DNA from: Tetracladium setigerum
Lineage: Eukaryota > Ascomycota > Leotiomycetes > Helotiales
NCBI GenBank assembly: GCA_031472005.1
Contig: PZJY01000010.1
Location: forward strand, 1,922,001-1,986,000
Length of the DNA stretch: 64,000 nucleotides
Direction of reading: 5' to 3'
Shown here: positions 12,803-23,216 of the stretch, in pieces
How positions within the stretch are numbered: the first letter of the stretch is position 1
Layout of the letters: each line of letters begins with the position of its first letter
Program-made: the position numbers and the translations under genes
Notes under the pieces: model-generated
What the model was told of the DNA's origin: nothing
The model's database searches: none
The model's input: the letters and a program-made list of their open reading frames with translations, nothing else

Positions 12803-15388
12803 ATGGAAATGGAGGGTTTTGGTACTGAAGGAAAGTGGGAACTGGTTGAGGGTCAAGCCGAGGCATCACCATCGCAACAAAATAGTTTCTCCATCGCTAC
12901 GAGTAACTCCAACCTTGCCAAGGACGAACAACAACGGCAACCAGCGGCAACCGACGAACCGAAGCGTCGGGAAGACGACGAAGGGAAGAAGAACCAGGGG
13001 AATGCGAAGGAGGGTGGAAATTCGTTCTCGATACATTCGGCGAGACGCCCAGCAGTATCGAAGGCGGAGTTGGAAGCGGTGTGTGCCAAGCACTGCCGCG
13101 TTGCAGAGGATGGCACATACCAGTGGGACCTCACCAAGCTCAAGTGCTTGTTGTCGCCAGATGAACTCAACGACTTGCTGCTAGTACGCAATTTGATCCA
13201 CGGGACGATCATCACCGCACAAGTGCATCCACTGATATTTGAAACTTCGTCGGAAGAGGACCATGAGATGGTCCGATTGCGATCCCTATCCTTCTTCAAC
13301 CAGCTGTTGGCTGACTCGGAGAACGGTGCAGCCACGTATCAATCGTTGAGTAACGACCAGAAATTGATCGTGGCAGTCGGCGTGCGGGACCTGTTCCTGG
13401 GCGCATGGCACGGCTTGTTGAACGAGCAGGAGAAGCATATCTTGGACGGCATGGTCAATATGTTAGACGAAACCGTGGGATGCTTCCAAGCTATGGGGAT
13501 GAACCTCTCGTTTTACCCGTCGGCCTGCTTCACGGTGGTCAAGTTGATTGAGGCACTAGACGATGAGGTGGACGACGAGTGGGCGCCGTTCTTCGCTCAG
13601 GTGATGCACACTCCCAAGTTGTTTGTAGTCTTTGTCGATCCAACAGAGTTGTCATTCCACAACTTCGAGAACATCGTTCCTCTGGATCGTTGGATCGAAT
13701 GGAAATTGAAGGGTGAATCTGACGGCGAGCTAACGCTGTCATTGGAAGATGCGCGTCAGATTCAAGTCGATCGCGAGGTGTTGACTTGCAAGTTGCGAGG
13801 TCCCGCATGCCATCTAGTGAAACAGCTGGCATCTCTGGACTTGTATGTAGCGCCGTTGAACAAAGCGGCGCGAGGAGGAGAGCGGTTCATTTTCCATTCG
13901 GCCCTGCTCAGCAAAGCCCTGAGCGAAGCCATACGATCGAGCGATGTGTTAAGCAAGCTAGCGCAGGGCCACCTGACTTCATCTTTCGAGTTTGTGAATT
14001 ATGTATTTAGATGCAACAAATTCGTCCCGGGGGACGCCCTGTTTGCCAGTCACCTGGACACTCCATATTATGACAGAGCACGATCTCAGGTTTCTAAGTA
14101 TACACTACTCATATACCTGACAGCAGGACGTAGCGAGTCTGCTCTGCGCGTCAGCGATGTGGAGTTGAACGAGATTGACGAAATGACGTGTGTTATCTTC
14201 GACCAGAGCTGTGAGCACGAGGGCAAACCCTTCATTGAGGGTGATAAGATATTTCTTCGGAGCGAGCTGGTTTTCCATGACACAAAGCTGAAAAAAAACA
14301 GCCAGATCGCATCGTTGTTCAGCGAGGCTTGTTATATGACTTGCCAGAGCGTATTCGACGAGGGCCTGGCTTCGTATTCCCACGAGTGCTTCGAGCGTGC
14401 CAACTCGCTGCACTGGGCAATCGAGCGGGAGGCAACCCAGCCGTCGGTTTATCTCCACAAGGGGTTCCGCGACATGAATTTCGTGACCAATGGTTACTAT
14501 TATTGGTTCCCGAAGAGTAGCGGGGTGAATGTGGTTGATTGCGGGATGGTAGCGGTGCTGGATTATTTCAACTGCAAAATCGATGGCAGACCATTCCGCT
14601 CCCTGTGCCGCACGGCGACTTTTTCTAAGCGGTTTGGCAGCATGGAGGATATTTGGGAGATTTTGTTGAGTGGCAAAAACGAGAAGATTGAGGCATTGAG
14701 AAGACTGAAAGAGACTGATGTGGAATCCTTGATCAAGAACGGCCCTGACAAACCCTTCGTCAAGCGACCCTATGAATCAGGTGAAGGGGGTGAAGATGAA
14801 GAACGTGAAATGTGTTGTCGGACCCATGACGGGTCAAGGTTCAATGCGTGGAAGTCCTCACATGTGCAGGATACCTACAAAGATTGTTGCGACGGCACGC
14901 GGAGAAAGCTGTTTGGAGTGCCGTTACTGGTGCTCAATCAAGAGCTTGTGATCAATGAATCCAATATCAAGGTTGTTGGCGACAAGATGTTCTTCTTGCA
15001 AGGATGTAATAGCAAGCCCCTTCCTCCGATCAACTTCGCATCATGTTGGAATCTAGTTGATGTGTATGAGTTCATCGATATCGATCAGAAGATTAGTGCG
15101 CCGCAACTTCTCATTCCTCCGATCATGTTTCAAGAGTTTGATCAAGGCTATCAGTTGATGTTAGACTTCTTTCGCAACGATTGGATGGTTCAAGTTGATG
15201 ATGAGCACACGATTCCTGTGCCGATTATATCAAACGAAGAGACGGTGGGTGAAAGACCGTTCATGAGTAGCCTCCCTGACGATTGGTTTGACTATGATAT
15301 GCCATCCGACATCCCTGAGGACGTTGTCGGTTTAGTTGAAGAACAAGAGGGAGAAGGCGATGACTACTGGGATGCCCTGTTCGCGTAA
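12803..15388 (+). CDS. Large 2OG-Fe(II) oxygenase (prolyl-4-hydroxylase-like) domain protein, 861 aa
   Basis: A single uninterrupted 861-codon ORF. The centre carries the signature of the P4Hc-like double-stranded beta-helix oxygenases: an HxD iron-binding pair (H417, D419 in HLDTPYYD), a distal iron ligand H472 in CEHEGKPF, and K482 ten residues later in the 2-oxoglutarate-binding position, followed by the conserved LRSELVF strand. By family knowledge the enzyme would couple 2-oxoglutarate decarboxylation to hydroxylation of a substrate I cannot name. The first 80 residues are polar, Lys/Glu/Gln-rich and probably disordered. Residues about 120-400 and the C-terminal 350 residues match nothing I recognise; the C-terminus is very acidic. 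There is no signal peptide, so a cytosolic or nuclear location is likely. Being intronless and far longer than a bare P4Hc domain is notable. Confidence 0.75.
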   Translation: MEMEGFGTEGKWELVEGQAEASPSQQNSFSIATSNSNLAKDEQQRQPAATDEPKRREDDEGKKNQGNAKEGGNSFSIHSARRPAVSKAELEAVCAKHCRVAEDGTYQWDLTKLKCLLSPDELNDLLLVRNLIHGTIITAQVHPLIFETSSEEDHEMVRLRSLSFFNQLLADSENGAATYQSLSNDQKLIVAVGVRDLFLGAWHGLLNEQEKHILDGMVNMLDETVGCFQAMGMNLSFYPSACFTVVKLIEALDDEVDDEWAPFFAQVMHTPKLFVVFVDPTELSFHNFENIVPLDRWIEWKLKGESDGELTLSLEDARQIQVDREVLTCKLRGPACHLVKQLASLDLYVAPLNKAARGGERFIFHSALLSKALSEAIRSSDVLSKLAQGHLTSSFEFVNYVFRCNKFVPGDALFASHLDTPYYDRARSQVSKYTLLIYLTAGRSESALRVSDVELNEIDEMTCVIFDQSCEHEGKPFIEGDKIFLRSELVFHDTKLKKNSQIASLFSEACYMTCQSVFDEGLASYSHECFERANSLHWAIEREATQPSVYLHKGFRDMNFVTNGYYYWFPKSSGVNVVDCGMVAVLDYFNCKIDGRPFRSLCRTATFSKRFGSMEDIWEILLSGKNEKIEALRRLKETDVESLIKNGPDKPFVKRPYESGEGGEDEEREMCCRTHDGSRFNAWKSSHVQDTYKDCCDGTRRKLFGVPLLVLNQELVINESNIKVVGDKMFFLQGCNSKPLPPINFASCWNLVDVYEFIDIDQKISAPQLLIPPIMFQEFDQGYQLMLDFFRNDWMVQVDDEHTIPVPIISNEETVGERPFMSSLPDDWFDYDMPSDIPEDVVGLVEEQEGEGDDYWDALFA

Positions 15389-15639
15389 ATATGTGAGCAG
15401 GGCAGCAATCGGTCTTAGCAGGAGTTTACCCACCTATCGTCTAGTTGATAACGTTATTGAGGTATAGTGAAGGACACAGTAAACCAGACATTTGATAGGA
15501 AACAGTGTTTGGTATTACAAGAAATAAAAAGGCGTAAAAATTGGCTAATTGACCTAATATTGACGGGTAACATCCTGTACCAGAACTCAATGATCTACCT
15601 ACAACCCGCGAACAAGGTGACAAAAATCACACAAAATTA

Positions 15640-16125
15640 TCATGATAGACTTTCAACATGCTTCTTCAACTGCTCCATAGTTCTCGAGCCCTCAGAAAGA
15701 AAAAGCCTATTCAATAACATACTGAAAGGCTTAAACGTATTCTCCTCGGACAGAATTAGTGAGAACGGTGGTGTATATCACTTCAAGCTTGCGTGCTGGT
15801 CCAATCGTACCGTTGGCTTCATGTAAGAGAAGCGATAAACGGTCCTGCGCAAGCTGGCCGCCTTGTTCGATGAATCGACAGGCTGTTGCAGCCCAGATGA
15901 ATAGCCTATCAGAGCTCCGGACTAGAGATGTAATTGCACTCTCCTCCGGCTAGTCAGCCTGGAACTGATATTTCCGCCTGATACATCCGAGCTTGTCCTT
16001 TAGGAAAACAGAGATGTCGTGGTTAATAATCGTTGGCTGTATAGAGTACGAACTCCTGGTGCTTAGCTTGTGGGATGGCGCATATGCCGTGTTGAATTGG
16101 AATTTCAGGTTTGCTCGTTCAAAGA
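15640..16125 (-). pseudogene. Decayed NACHT NLR fragment
   Basis: Read on the minus strand, this segment encodes in shifting frames the part of fungal NACHT NLRs after the P-loop domain: TSKPEIPIQHGI, then IINHDISVFLKDKLG, then LFIWAATACRFIEQGG, then KLEVIYTTVLTNSV. These are hallmark segments of the family, in the right order. At least one frameshift and several stops interrupt it. One stop replaces the expected Trp in the ADWPEE-like position by TAG, a G-to-A change on the coding strand. No start, P-loop or repeat domain survives nearby, so this is a relic of a second NLR gene, distinct from the intact one at 3.1-11.4 kb. Confidence 0.75.
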
Positions 16126-16346
16126 ACTACGTGAACGAGAAGCCGTATGAATGAAATGATGACTAATCGTCAAATGTAGGTAGTGAGAGTGGTAGAATTA
16201 GTAGTAGGGAGTAAATTAGTGAGTTAGTGACGAAAGTAATAAATTTAAGAGGGTAAATATACTTTGTGTATCGGGGCACGTGATGCTGGACGCGTTATGT
16301 GACGTCTTCCTACTTCAGGTGATGACCCTGATAGTTATAAAGAGCG

Positions 16347-16348
<2 letters not shown>

Positions 16349-16385
<37 letters not shown>
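16349..16385. repeat. (AG)n microsatellite
   Basis: An uninterrupted run of about 18 AG dinucleotides directly downstream of the decayed NLR and about 100 bases beyond the 3' end of the con-13-like gene. Confidence 0.9.
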
Positions 16386-16492
16386 AAGACAAGCATTAAT
16401 ATATAGAATACGTTGATATGTTTTCTATTTACTCTGATTATTCTGCATAGAAGTAGAGGTCCAGTGGCGCGATATATCAAGAGCCGCTCCGC

Positions 16493-17636
16493 TTACACAG
16501 TGCAGTTAGTAAGGGGGGAACTAGCTAGCTCGATAGGCAGCGGCACGATCTCCACGCCGAGGTTACGCGGATAGAAGTACTCTCGCTTCGTGACGAGGGC
16601 GCCCGTCGCTGGGTTGACGGCCGGGGTGCGCGGCCAGCGGCGGCCGCACGTCTTAGTGCCAGTAAAGTCGAACATGTGATCGCCCCACGACTGCACGCTG
16701 TTGGCGGACGAGGACATAAGTTTCAGCTGGTTCACGAGCTGGTTGTACTGCAGGACCGGCAGGTTGAAATTATCCATGCGGTTGTAGATGATTAGCCCGG
16801 CATATTGGGCGTAATTCTGGCGCGCGGCGGTTAGTTCAGGGGTACCTCAGGCAGGTCAGCCACAGCAGAACAGGGCATACATACCTCAACGTGGCTTGTG
16901 CGCGCGTAGCTAGTCCTGCTGCGTTAGTAATTATCGCTTCATCTGGAACAGTGTCTACCGAGTAGAACAGGACGGGGGGAACTTGCTTGTCGGCAACATG
17001 GGTATCAGCATCATACGCACTCCTCCACCGCGTGTCTGACGATTTAAGGCCCATGCCGTTCTTCGCAATATTAGCCAAGGGTCTCTTTAGAGGAGGCGTG
17101 TCCACGAACCGCGCCATCAACACAGTGAGAGGCCTCGTGTATAAAGACAGCCACTCTAGCAGCAGAGCCTCCACTGACATGCACGATACTGCTCTGCCAT
17201 GCCGAGCCGCCGCTGCCCCCTTTGAAGTGGACGACATCGCCAATGAACTGGCGCATGCCCACTGGAACTCGCGCGAGGGTGTCAACGAGCCCCTCAATGG
17301 ACGGCTCGGCCCCTGCCTCCCGGCAGAGGATCCACGGGTCCGGGCACTACAATCGAGTCAGCAACGTCCCGAGGACAACCTTCCAATCCTCACGTCACCC
17401 ATTGTCACCGTATAAGCGGTAAACGTGGTCGGGTCTCTCCCGTCAAGCACAACCCGATCTCGGCAGCCTTTGGAAATATTGCCGCTGATCCAGCGCGAGA
17501 TGCTCGTGCTGGGTTTGATCAGCGTGGCGAGAGCCGGGGCGAACTGGTCCAGGTTGGGCCATGCTGCGGGCTTGGACAACTGCTGTCCGACGACAGCCGA
17601 AGCCAGGGCAGTGGTGAGACCGACGGAGAAGTGCAT
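16493..17636 (-). CDS. Con-13-like secreted HEASH-motif protein, about 309 aa
   Basis: Five exons on the minus strand: 17636-17394, 17346-17110, 17060-16969, 16918-16885 and 16816-16493. All phases close and the total is 310 codons including the stop. It starts with a signal peptide (MHFSVGLTTALASAVVGQ). Residues 149-156 read FIHEASHC, a zinc-metallopeptidase-like HExxH (H151, E152, H155). DADTHVADK and then TSYARTSHVENYAQ follow, the arrangement I recall from conidiation-specific protein 13 homologues and related secreted fungal peptidase-like proteins. Whether these are active peptidases is not established here. The 5' splice sites of introns 2 and 3 (GTTCGT, GTTCTA) are non-ideal, so those junctions are the weakest part. 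The gene is GC-rich and apparently intact although it sits between AT-rich relics. Confidence 0.6.
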
Positions 17637-19259
17637 TGTAGAGGCTCGGGCAAAATAGGCATTTTCCGGACGAAGAGCGTAGTCAAAACTGTTAATACTA
17701 ATATCATGATCAGAGAAGGGAAACATCATCTACTTATACCCGTCTACCTAGCTCTCCATAGTGGCGTGATAGCTTAACCACGGTAGGGTTTGGATAATAA
17801 TAATCCCTAAATTTTGCCAGAGGCACAGTACGCAGGTACTCGTATTTCTCAACCCCCCTGGGTTTTGGCCAATTCGGGAAGGTATGCCTTAGGACCAAGC
17901 CGCCTATAATTACCAAGGGCAAGGGTTCAAATTTGACAACTGGCAAGAGCATCAAAACAAACCCTAGACAACATGGTGAGGTCCTGAACATGTCAGCTGC
18001 CAAGTTCCAACGGCTAATCACTGAGAAGTGGAAGATTCTCCCTTGCGCGTTCTTTGCCTTGCCGACTCAAAGGATTTGTGGGACAAGTTCCGGAATAATG
18101 GTCGCAGCGATTTGTTACATAGAGTTCTTTTTCCTAGCAGGGCAGCCCATACGTAAATGACTAGCGATTATCATGGCCAGTTAGTGAGATTAGAATCAGC
18201 GGGGTATACACTCTTAGATACTGTATCGAATGGATATCTGTGGGGCTCTTGGATGCTGATAAATTCGTTGAATAGGGGTAGAGGAGAAGACTCCAGGCAA
18301 GAGGACCTGGTAGTGCTATATAGTTGTATGCTAAGAAGGTGTATAAATCGATCAAGCTTAGCTTAATTTGAAAAGTGTTAAGGTTATGGTTTTACGTCTT
18401 AAAATCTGCAGTGATTTTTGATATCCCTTCGTCCGCTGAGACATTGCCCGCGCTAATAATGGTTAAGCGAGAAAACTTTTCCAAGGGTGCAGAGCATTCT
18501 TTTATATTACTTTGCATAGAAATTGCTTAGTAAAATACGACGCGTCAATGAAATCGCGCTTTCAACATCACTGATTCTCTAAATACACTGTAAAACAAGT
18601 GGGCAAAGCAGGGTGGTCAGACCTGTGGTCGGACATCGTGATGGTGGTGGTGGTGTTGAACGTAGATGGCCGACGCTGGCCAGTAAGTGGTGGTATTGAT
18701 GATTTGGCTTTCTGCCACCCATCACCGCCTTAAAGTATACTAGTGAGCCGAAGTGGTGGCTGCCACCACTCCCGTAAGCTGGCCACCACCGTTACAAAGT
18801 CCCGCGCATGTCAAAATTCACGACACTATTCGCTCATACTTTGTTGCAGAAGTTTGAATATACATTCTGGTGTCTTATGATTTCAGGAATTGTTTCTTTG
18901 CATGCAGTAATCAGGCACACTTTGAGCATTTCAATGCCGGTGGTTTTTCATGCATTACTTGAGACTACTAACTAGTCTACTAGCTCAGGAGATATTAACC
19001 CACAAGTTATACGCCAAGCTCAGATCTAGGTCTCTTTGGATTTCATACGTATTCTGCGGTTATTGCGTAGTATCTCCTGCCTTCCGCTCGATAATTAGTA
19101 TTCAGTTGAGATTCTAGCTTTTCATAGAGCAAGAATTTAAGACTCACCTTTGTGCAAAAACGCATACTTATTAGATCTTGAGTGATATGTTGCCTCTACA
19201 GGATAAATAAAAGTATAGTAAGGTTTGTTATCCTCTCCTATCTTCATTTTTAGTTCGTT
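17637..19259. other. AT-rich region, possible small palindromic element
   Basis: No gene supported. Between about 18640 and 18800 the sequence is unusually rich in GTGGTGG and CCACCAC. It contains a 9-bp-arm palindrome with a 1-nt centre (18752-18770) and two related segments, ctggccagtaagtggtgg and gtaagctggccaccacc, which together could be the remains of a small inverted-repeat element. No flanking target-site duplication was identified by eye. Confidence 0.35.
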
Positions 19260-19860
19260 TTAAGGCAGATCATCCAACTTCGTACGAAGCCGGACCAACT
19301 CCCTAACCTTTAAATCAGAACAGACCACAGCTGGGCGGTCTGTATAATCGTAATAGATGATATCCTTGGATTCGTTGGATTCTTCGCTTGAACCAAGTCT
19401 ATTCCTCCGGTATGGAAAATTGAACCTCTCTGTAGCATCGCCCTCTGAATTATATAGTCAGAACGTGACAAAATCTGTTTTCAAGGGTTCTTTTAAAGGA
19501 TTCGTCTGGCGATTTTTAGTTAGATTATAAAAGAGAAAAGCAATAACAAGCGTAGAGTACACTCTTACACCACGTATCTTCACTATTTCGAATGAGGGCC
19601 TATACTCAATGTCCAGCAATTTTGAGACGTCACGCCAGGCATACCAGATTCTGGTTGCCCTCGACATCTGGCTGGAAACGTACGCCCCTAGGGTCTGGAT
19701 ACCGGCAAAACCCTCTTCTGTATGCCCGCTTGTAACAATGCCAGAAAACCGCATCTGAATGGATTGGGGTTAGGCAGAAATTATAGGGCTCATTTTTCGC
19801 GATTGCTCTGACGCCCAACAGACGGGTATGAGCGGCCAGGCGAGATAAGAAGCCAACCAA
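19260..19860 (-). pseudogene. Degenerate unknown gene
   Basis: Minus-strand frames contain protein-like pieces: RIWYAWRDVSKLLDIEYRPS near 19600-19660; a good intron (GTGTAAG to CGCCAG, about 19505-19567); and a terminal piece with YYDYTDRPAVVCSDLKVREL ending at 19260. A TGA in the last exon (at about 19466) could have come from CGA by a single C-to-T change, and the 5' part needs a frame change. I do not recognise the family. The pattern of an intron plus one transition stop suggests a recently lost gene, but a short transposon-derived gene is equally possible. Confidence 0.35.
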
Positions 19861-20940
19861 ATGTATAGTATACTTGGAACTGACCCACGAAATTCCTCTT
19901 TAAGCGGTGCTTGATTTCATTTCACCCCTTTCGTATATAGCCCCAAACCCCCATTTTCATGGTCGTGTGTATCAAGCTACTACACAACAAGTATTGATAT
20001 TACACAAGCTGGTTTCAGCACACGAACTCATTTGCAATATCTCAATAGCACAATGAAAAGATAAAAAAGTCAAGAGGTTGCGGCATCATCAACCAATGGA
20101 ACCAGGTGGTCGCCGGCTCCTTCACCTTGCATGTGACCCCCTGGCAATGTAACGGCACTGTTGACCGGTACGATCACGTAATCAAAGCAGGGATGTATGG
20201 TGATATATGCTGGTGAATGATGATCGATCGTAACAATAGGCTCTGATACTAAGAAAAGAAGAAAACTACCGATCAACAAGTGGCTAGAGGCAGGGCTATA
20301 TACATATCCGTAACAAGGCCGTAAGGCATCCGTAACTTCCAGTCCATCAAGTGCTCCTGCTTGTGCATCGGGACTAGTCCGTAACTGGCCGGTACTGGTG
20401 CGATCCTGGTAGTCACGTGTGGGTCATGTGTTGATGGTCATCACAATGTTGTGCTGTGGTTGTGTTTTGTCGTTGCTAAGAACTTGAGAAGTCGTGTGGA
20501 GAGGGTTAGAATATCAGAAGTACGCTTACTTGACGTATATCTGAGTACGCTACTCTGTGTATAGTTCTCTGCATATCTGTACTGTACTTCCCTTGAATCA
20601 TAATCATCATTCCAACATGGTAGCACTGCACTAATTAGATCAAAATCATTAATTCATTCATCAAGAATCATTTCAAACAGAGAATGGCGGGAAATAGACT
20701 TTGTCTTGGCCGGTCATTGTAGCGGGAGCCGAGGTTAATAATAATTACCAGGTGATGACTTTAACCGTGGGAGCCTGTAAGAACTTACCTACCAGCCTAC
20801 CAACCTATTGTGCCTAAAAAGGTAGAATCGACAGCGGGTGTGTCATCGTTGACATAACCTGGAAAGCAAACGATCAAGAACCACACAAACCCCCTTCCAT
20901 CCCTCCTTCTCCATCACTCATCACCACTCCCTGAACATCA
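19861..20940. other. Intergenic region upstream of F-box gene
   Basis: No supported gene. A 68-residue minus-strand stretch (20070-20279) looks like a terminal exon behind a pyrimidine-rich acceptor, but I found no partner exon. A GTACTGTAC motif lies at 20579-20587. The last 60 bases before the F-box ATG are C/A-rich leader-like sequence. Confidence 0.4.
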
Positions 20941-22176
20941 ATGTCGTCAACTCAAGAGCCAGTATCTGAGGTAGTGAAGGCTTCCTCCTCCTCCTTCTCC
21001 TCCTCCTCCTCCTCAGGACTGGATTCATTACCAGCAGAAATCCTCCTGCTCGTTATTAAACAGCTACCGGATCTAATCTCCTTAGATAGTCTTATCCGCG
21101 CCTCCCCATCCGCATCTCGAGTCTTCAACAGCTATGCAGTTGAAATTACCGATACTGTTCTGAACTCAGTTCACACTCAAAAGCATATCCGTACTATGAT
21201 TCGAGTCACAGCTATTATCCGCACCTCAAAGCTTCCAATGGACAACGCGTGGGAATTTTTGAAAAGGACTACCTATCCCGCGATGCGCGAGAGGATGCGT
21301 CTTCTCAAATGTTACTTATCGCCTCCGTATCTAGAAGCCGACACTCCACCGGCCATTTTGCGCGGTATTCTTGCGTTTAATAGATATATCACAAATCTTT
21401 CTTGGGACTTCCTTAATATTCACCTCGAGCGCTTCCGGGCGCTAAGACCACGACGACTAGCTGATGAATCACAATGTCTAACTGAAACGCCCGCTCCTAG
21501 ACACCTGTCCCAGAATGTCAAAATGGAGCAATACGATATCCAAGACATTGGTCCTCCAGACTGGAAAGAAGAGTCACGTGTGATTCGGCTTTTTTGGCGT
21601 ATATAAATGTTGTACGATATGAAGAGAGCTGGGGCTAATGGATTACTAAAATGGCCTCCGGAGGAGCTCGACTATCTTAACAAGATGTCACTCCGGGGAT
21701 TTTACGGAGTAGAGAAGAGGATGACATGGAGCGGCGTCACTCATGCACATCCAGAATATTACTCGATGGCTTCGGTCGAAGAGTACCTAATGGAAGTTTA
21801 TCCCTCGACTGATTTATGGGATATTTCGAATATGGCATGGCTAGTACCGCCTTATCCCATTAAAGAGGTTCGAAGGGGAGGACTTATTCTAATTCTAGAA
21901 GATCTCCTCCCTATTTACAAGCGTCCCGGCCTCCATCCTCTCATCTACGCGTCTACCGGAACCTCGTTTTGGTATAGACAAATACATAATATTAAGGGTG
22001 AGGTACCTTTTGAGCCTTTTGGGAAATGGGGATTTCCATTTTGGCGCAAGGCGAGACTTAGGGGCTATGGGTTGCTTCCTGAGACGCTGGAACAGTTCCA
22101 CGATCATGGGCTTATTGAGCACATACCGTATGCTTATCGATGGCTGAGTCTCCTTGAAGATCAAGATTCCACTTGA
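20941..22176 (+). pseudogene. F-box protein gene interrupted by an in-frame TAA
   Basis: The first 221 codons and the following 189 codons are in the same frame, separated only by TAA at 21604-21606, with an ATG next to it. An F-box-like segment (LDSLPAEILLLVIKQLPDL) occupies residues about 27-70 after a Ser-rich leader. The text on both sides of the stop (EESRVIRLFWRI, then LYDMKRAGANGLLKWPPEEL) reads as one continuous protein of fungal F-box type, where a Gln codon would be expected at the stop. A CAA-to-TAA transition is the simplest explanation. F-box proteins normally bring substrates to SCF ubiquitin ligases. Alternatives are a sequencing error or stop readthrough; I see no readthrough-promoting context. 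Confidence 0.65.
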
Positions 22177-22714
22177 CGTTGGTGCCGACGACTCCACGTC
22201 CGGGAGGGAGTGACTTCTCGTGGTCACGTTGAGAAATCTCCTTGTTAGCCCGAACTATCTTCGAAATCGAAATTCCAGGGCAACATCAGACAAGGTTGCT
22301 TGGTCGCATTTTCACGGTAATTTAGAATGCCGCAAGTTCCCATTATTCACTCAAATGAATGACGCCGGTCAGACACCAAATCTCGCGCGGTGTGATTCAC
22401 AGATAATACTTTAAATCAAGCAGATTCCTCCATTAAAACTCGTTACATTTCTTAAACCCCGATTAAATCTGATTATAGTCTCAGGGTGCAATCGCAAACA
22501 AACAAGTCAAAACCTGAATCTCAACGCACAAACTACCTAAATCCTCATCTATACAGAAACACTTCGAAGCCTAACCGCAAACACCCAGACCCTCGGAACA
22601 CTGCGACATACGCTTTTTGGGCTGATAGATGCCTACTATATCTAGGAAGATGGTTCGAATAAAGATTCGGAAGGAGACAGGGCCTGTGTGGACACCGTCG
22701 AAGAAACCACATAG
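22177..22714. other. Intergenic stretch, nothing recognised
   Basis: About 540 bases of AT-rich sequence between the broken F-box gene and the next ORF. An ATG at about 22648 opens a short basic reading frame that could be a first exon of the following ORF, but I could not find a splice that joins them in phase. Confidence 0.35.
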
Positions 22715-23104
22715 GCAACACTATCGCCCTTTAATGTCCCAGACATTGAGCTTTTGAATGAGAGCCCTCTCTCAGAGGACATCTTGGCCCCACTGATCGC
22801 ATATTCTAGCAAAGTTGTCGGTGAATTTTACGACGATCTTGCCAAGAACCCAGATCTCACCAAAACCAGCGTCCACCCGGACCACCCCTCAGTCAAGGAC
22901 TTTGAGGACTTGGCTACCCGTTACGCGGCGTCTCAGAGCGGTGCGCAAATTGCGAGTCAGAATGCGCTGCAGTCAATCCAAATGCAGCAGATGACTGCAT
23001 TGCAGAATATTGCAGCAGATCAACGAATGCTGAGCAATATCTCGGCCTCTCTGATGAGGGACTCCGTAGGATCAAGTTCGTGGTACGAATATAGATACCG
23101 GTAG
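22715..23104 (+). CDS. Hypothetical protein, 5' end unresolved
   Basis: An open frame from 22715 to the TAG at 23102-23104 with coding-like composition (LAPLIAYSSKVVGEFYDDLA, then a Gln/Ala-rich coiled-coil-like stretch with repeated QNALQSI and TALQNIA). There is no ATG at a sensible place in this frame, so it is either the last exon of a spliced gene or a gene fragment in this relic-rich region. No family recognised. Confidence 0.35.
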   Translation, partial: ATLSPFNVPDIELLNESPLSEDILAPLIAYSSKVVGEFYDDLAKNPDLTKTSVHPDHPSVKDFEDLATRYAASQSGAQIASQNALQSIQMQQMTALQNIAADQRMLSNISASLMRDSVGSSSWYEYRYR

Positions 23105-23216
23105 TTGGATTCTTTCTCGATAATTTCTAGATCCGACTGATGCCCATATTGTCATTTGGCTTGCCTAGCGTGATCGTAGGGGAATCTAATCGAGTTAAGT
23201 TAGAAATTTTGGTGCA

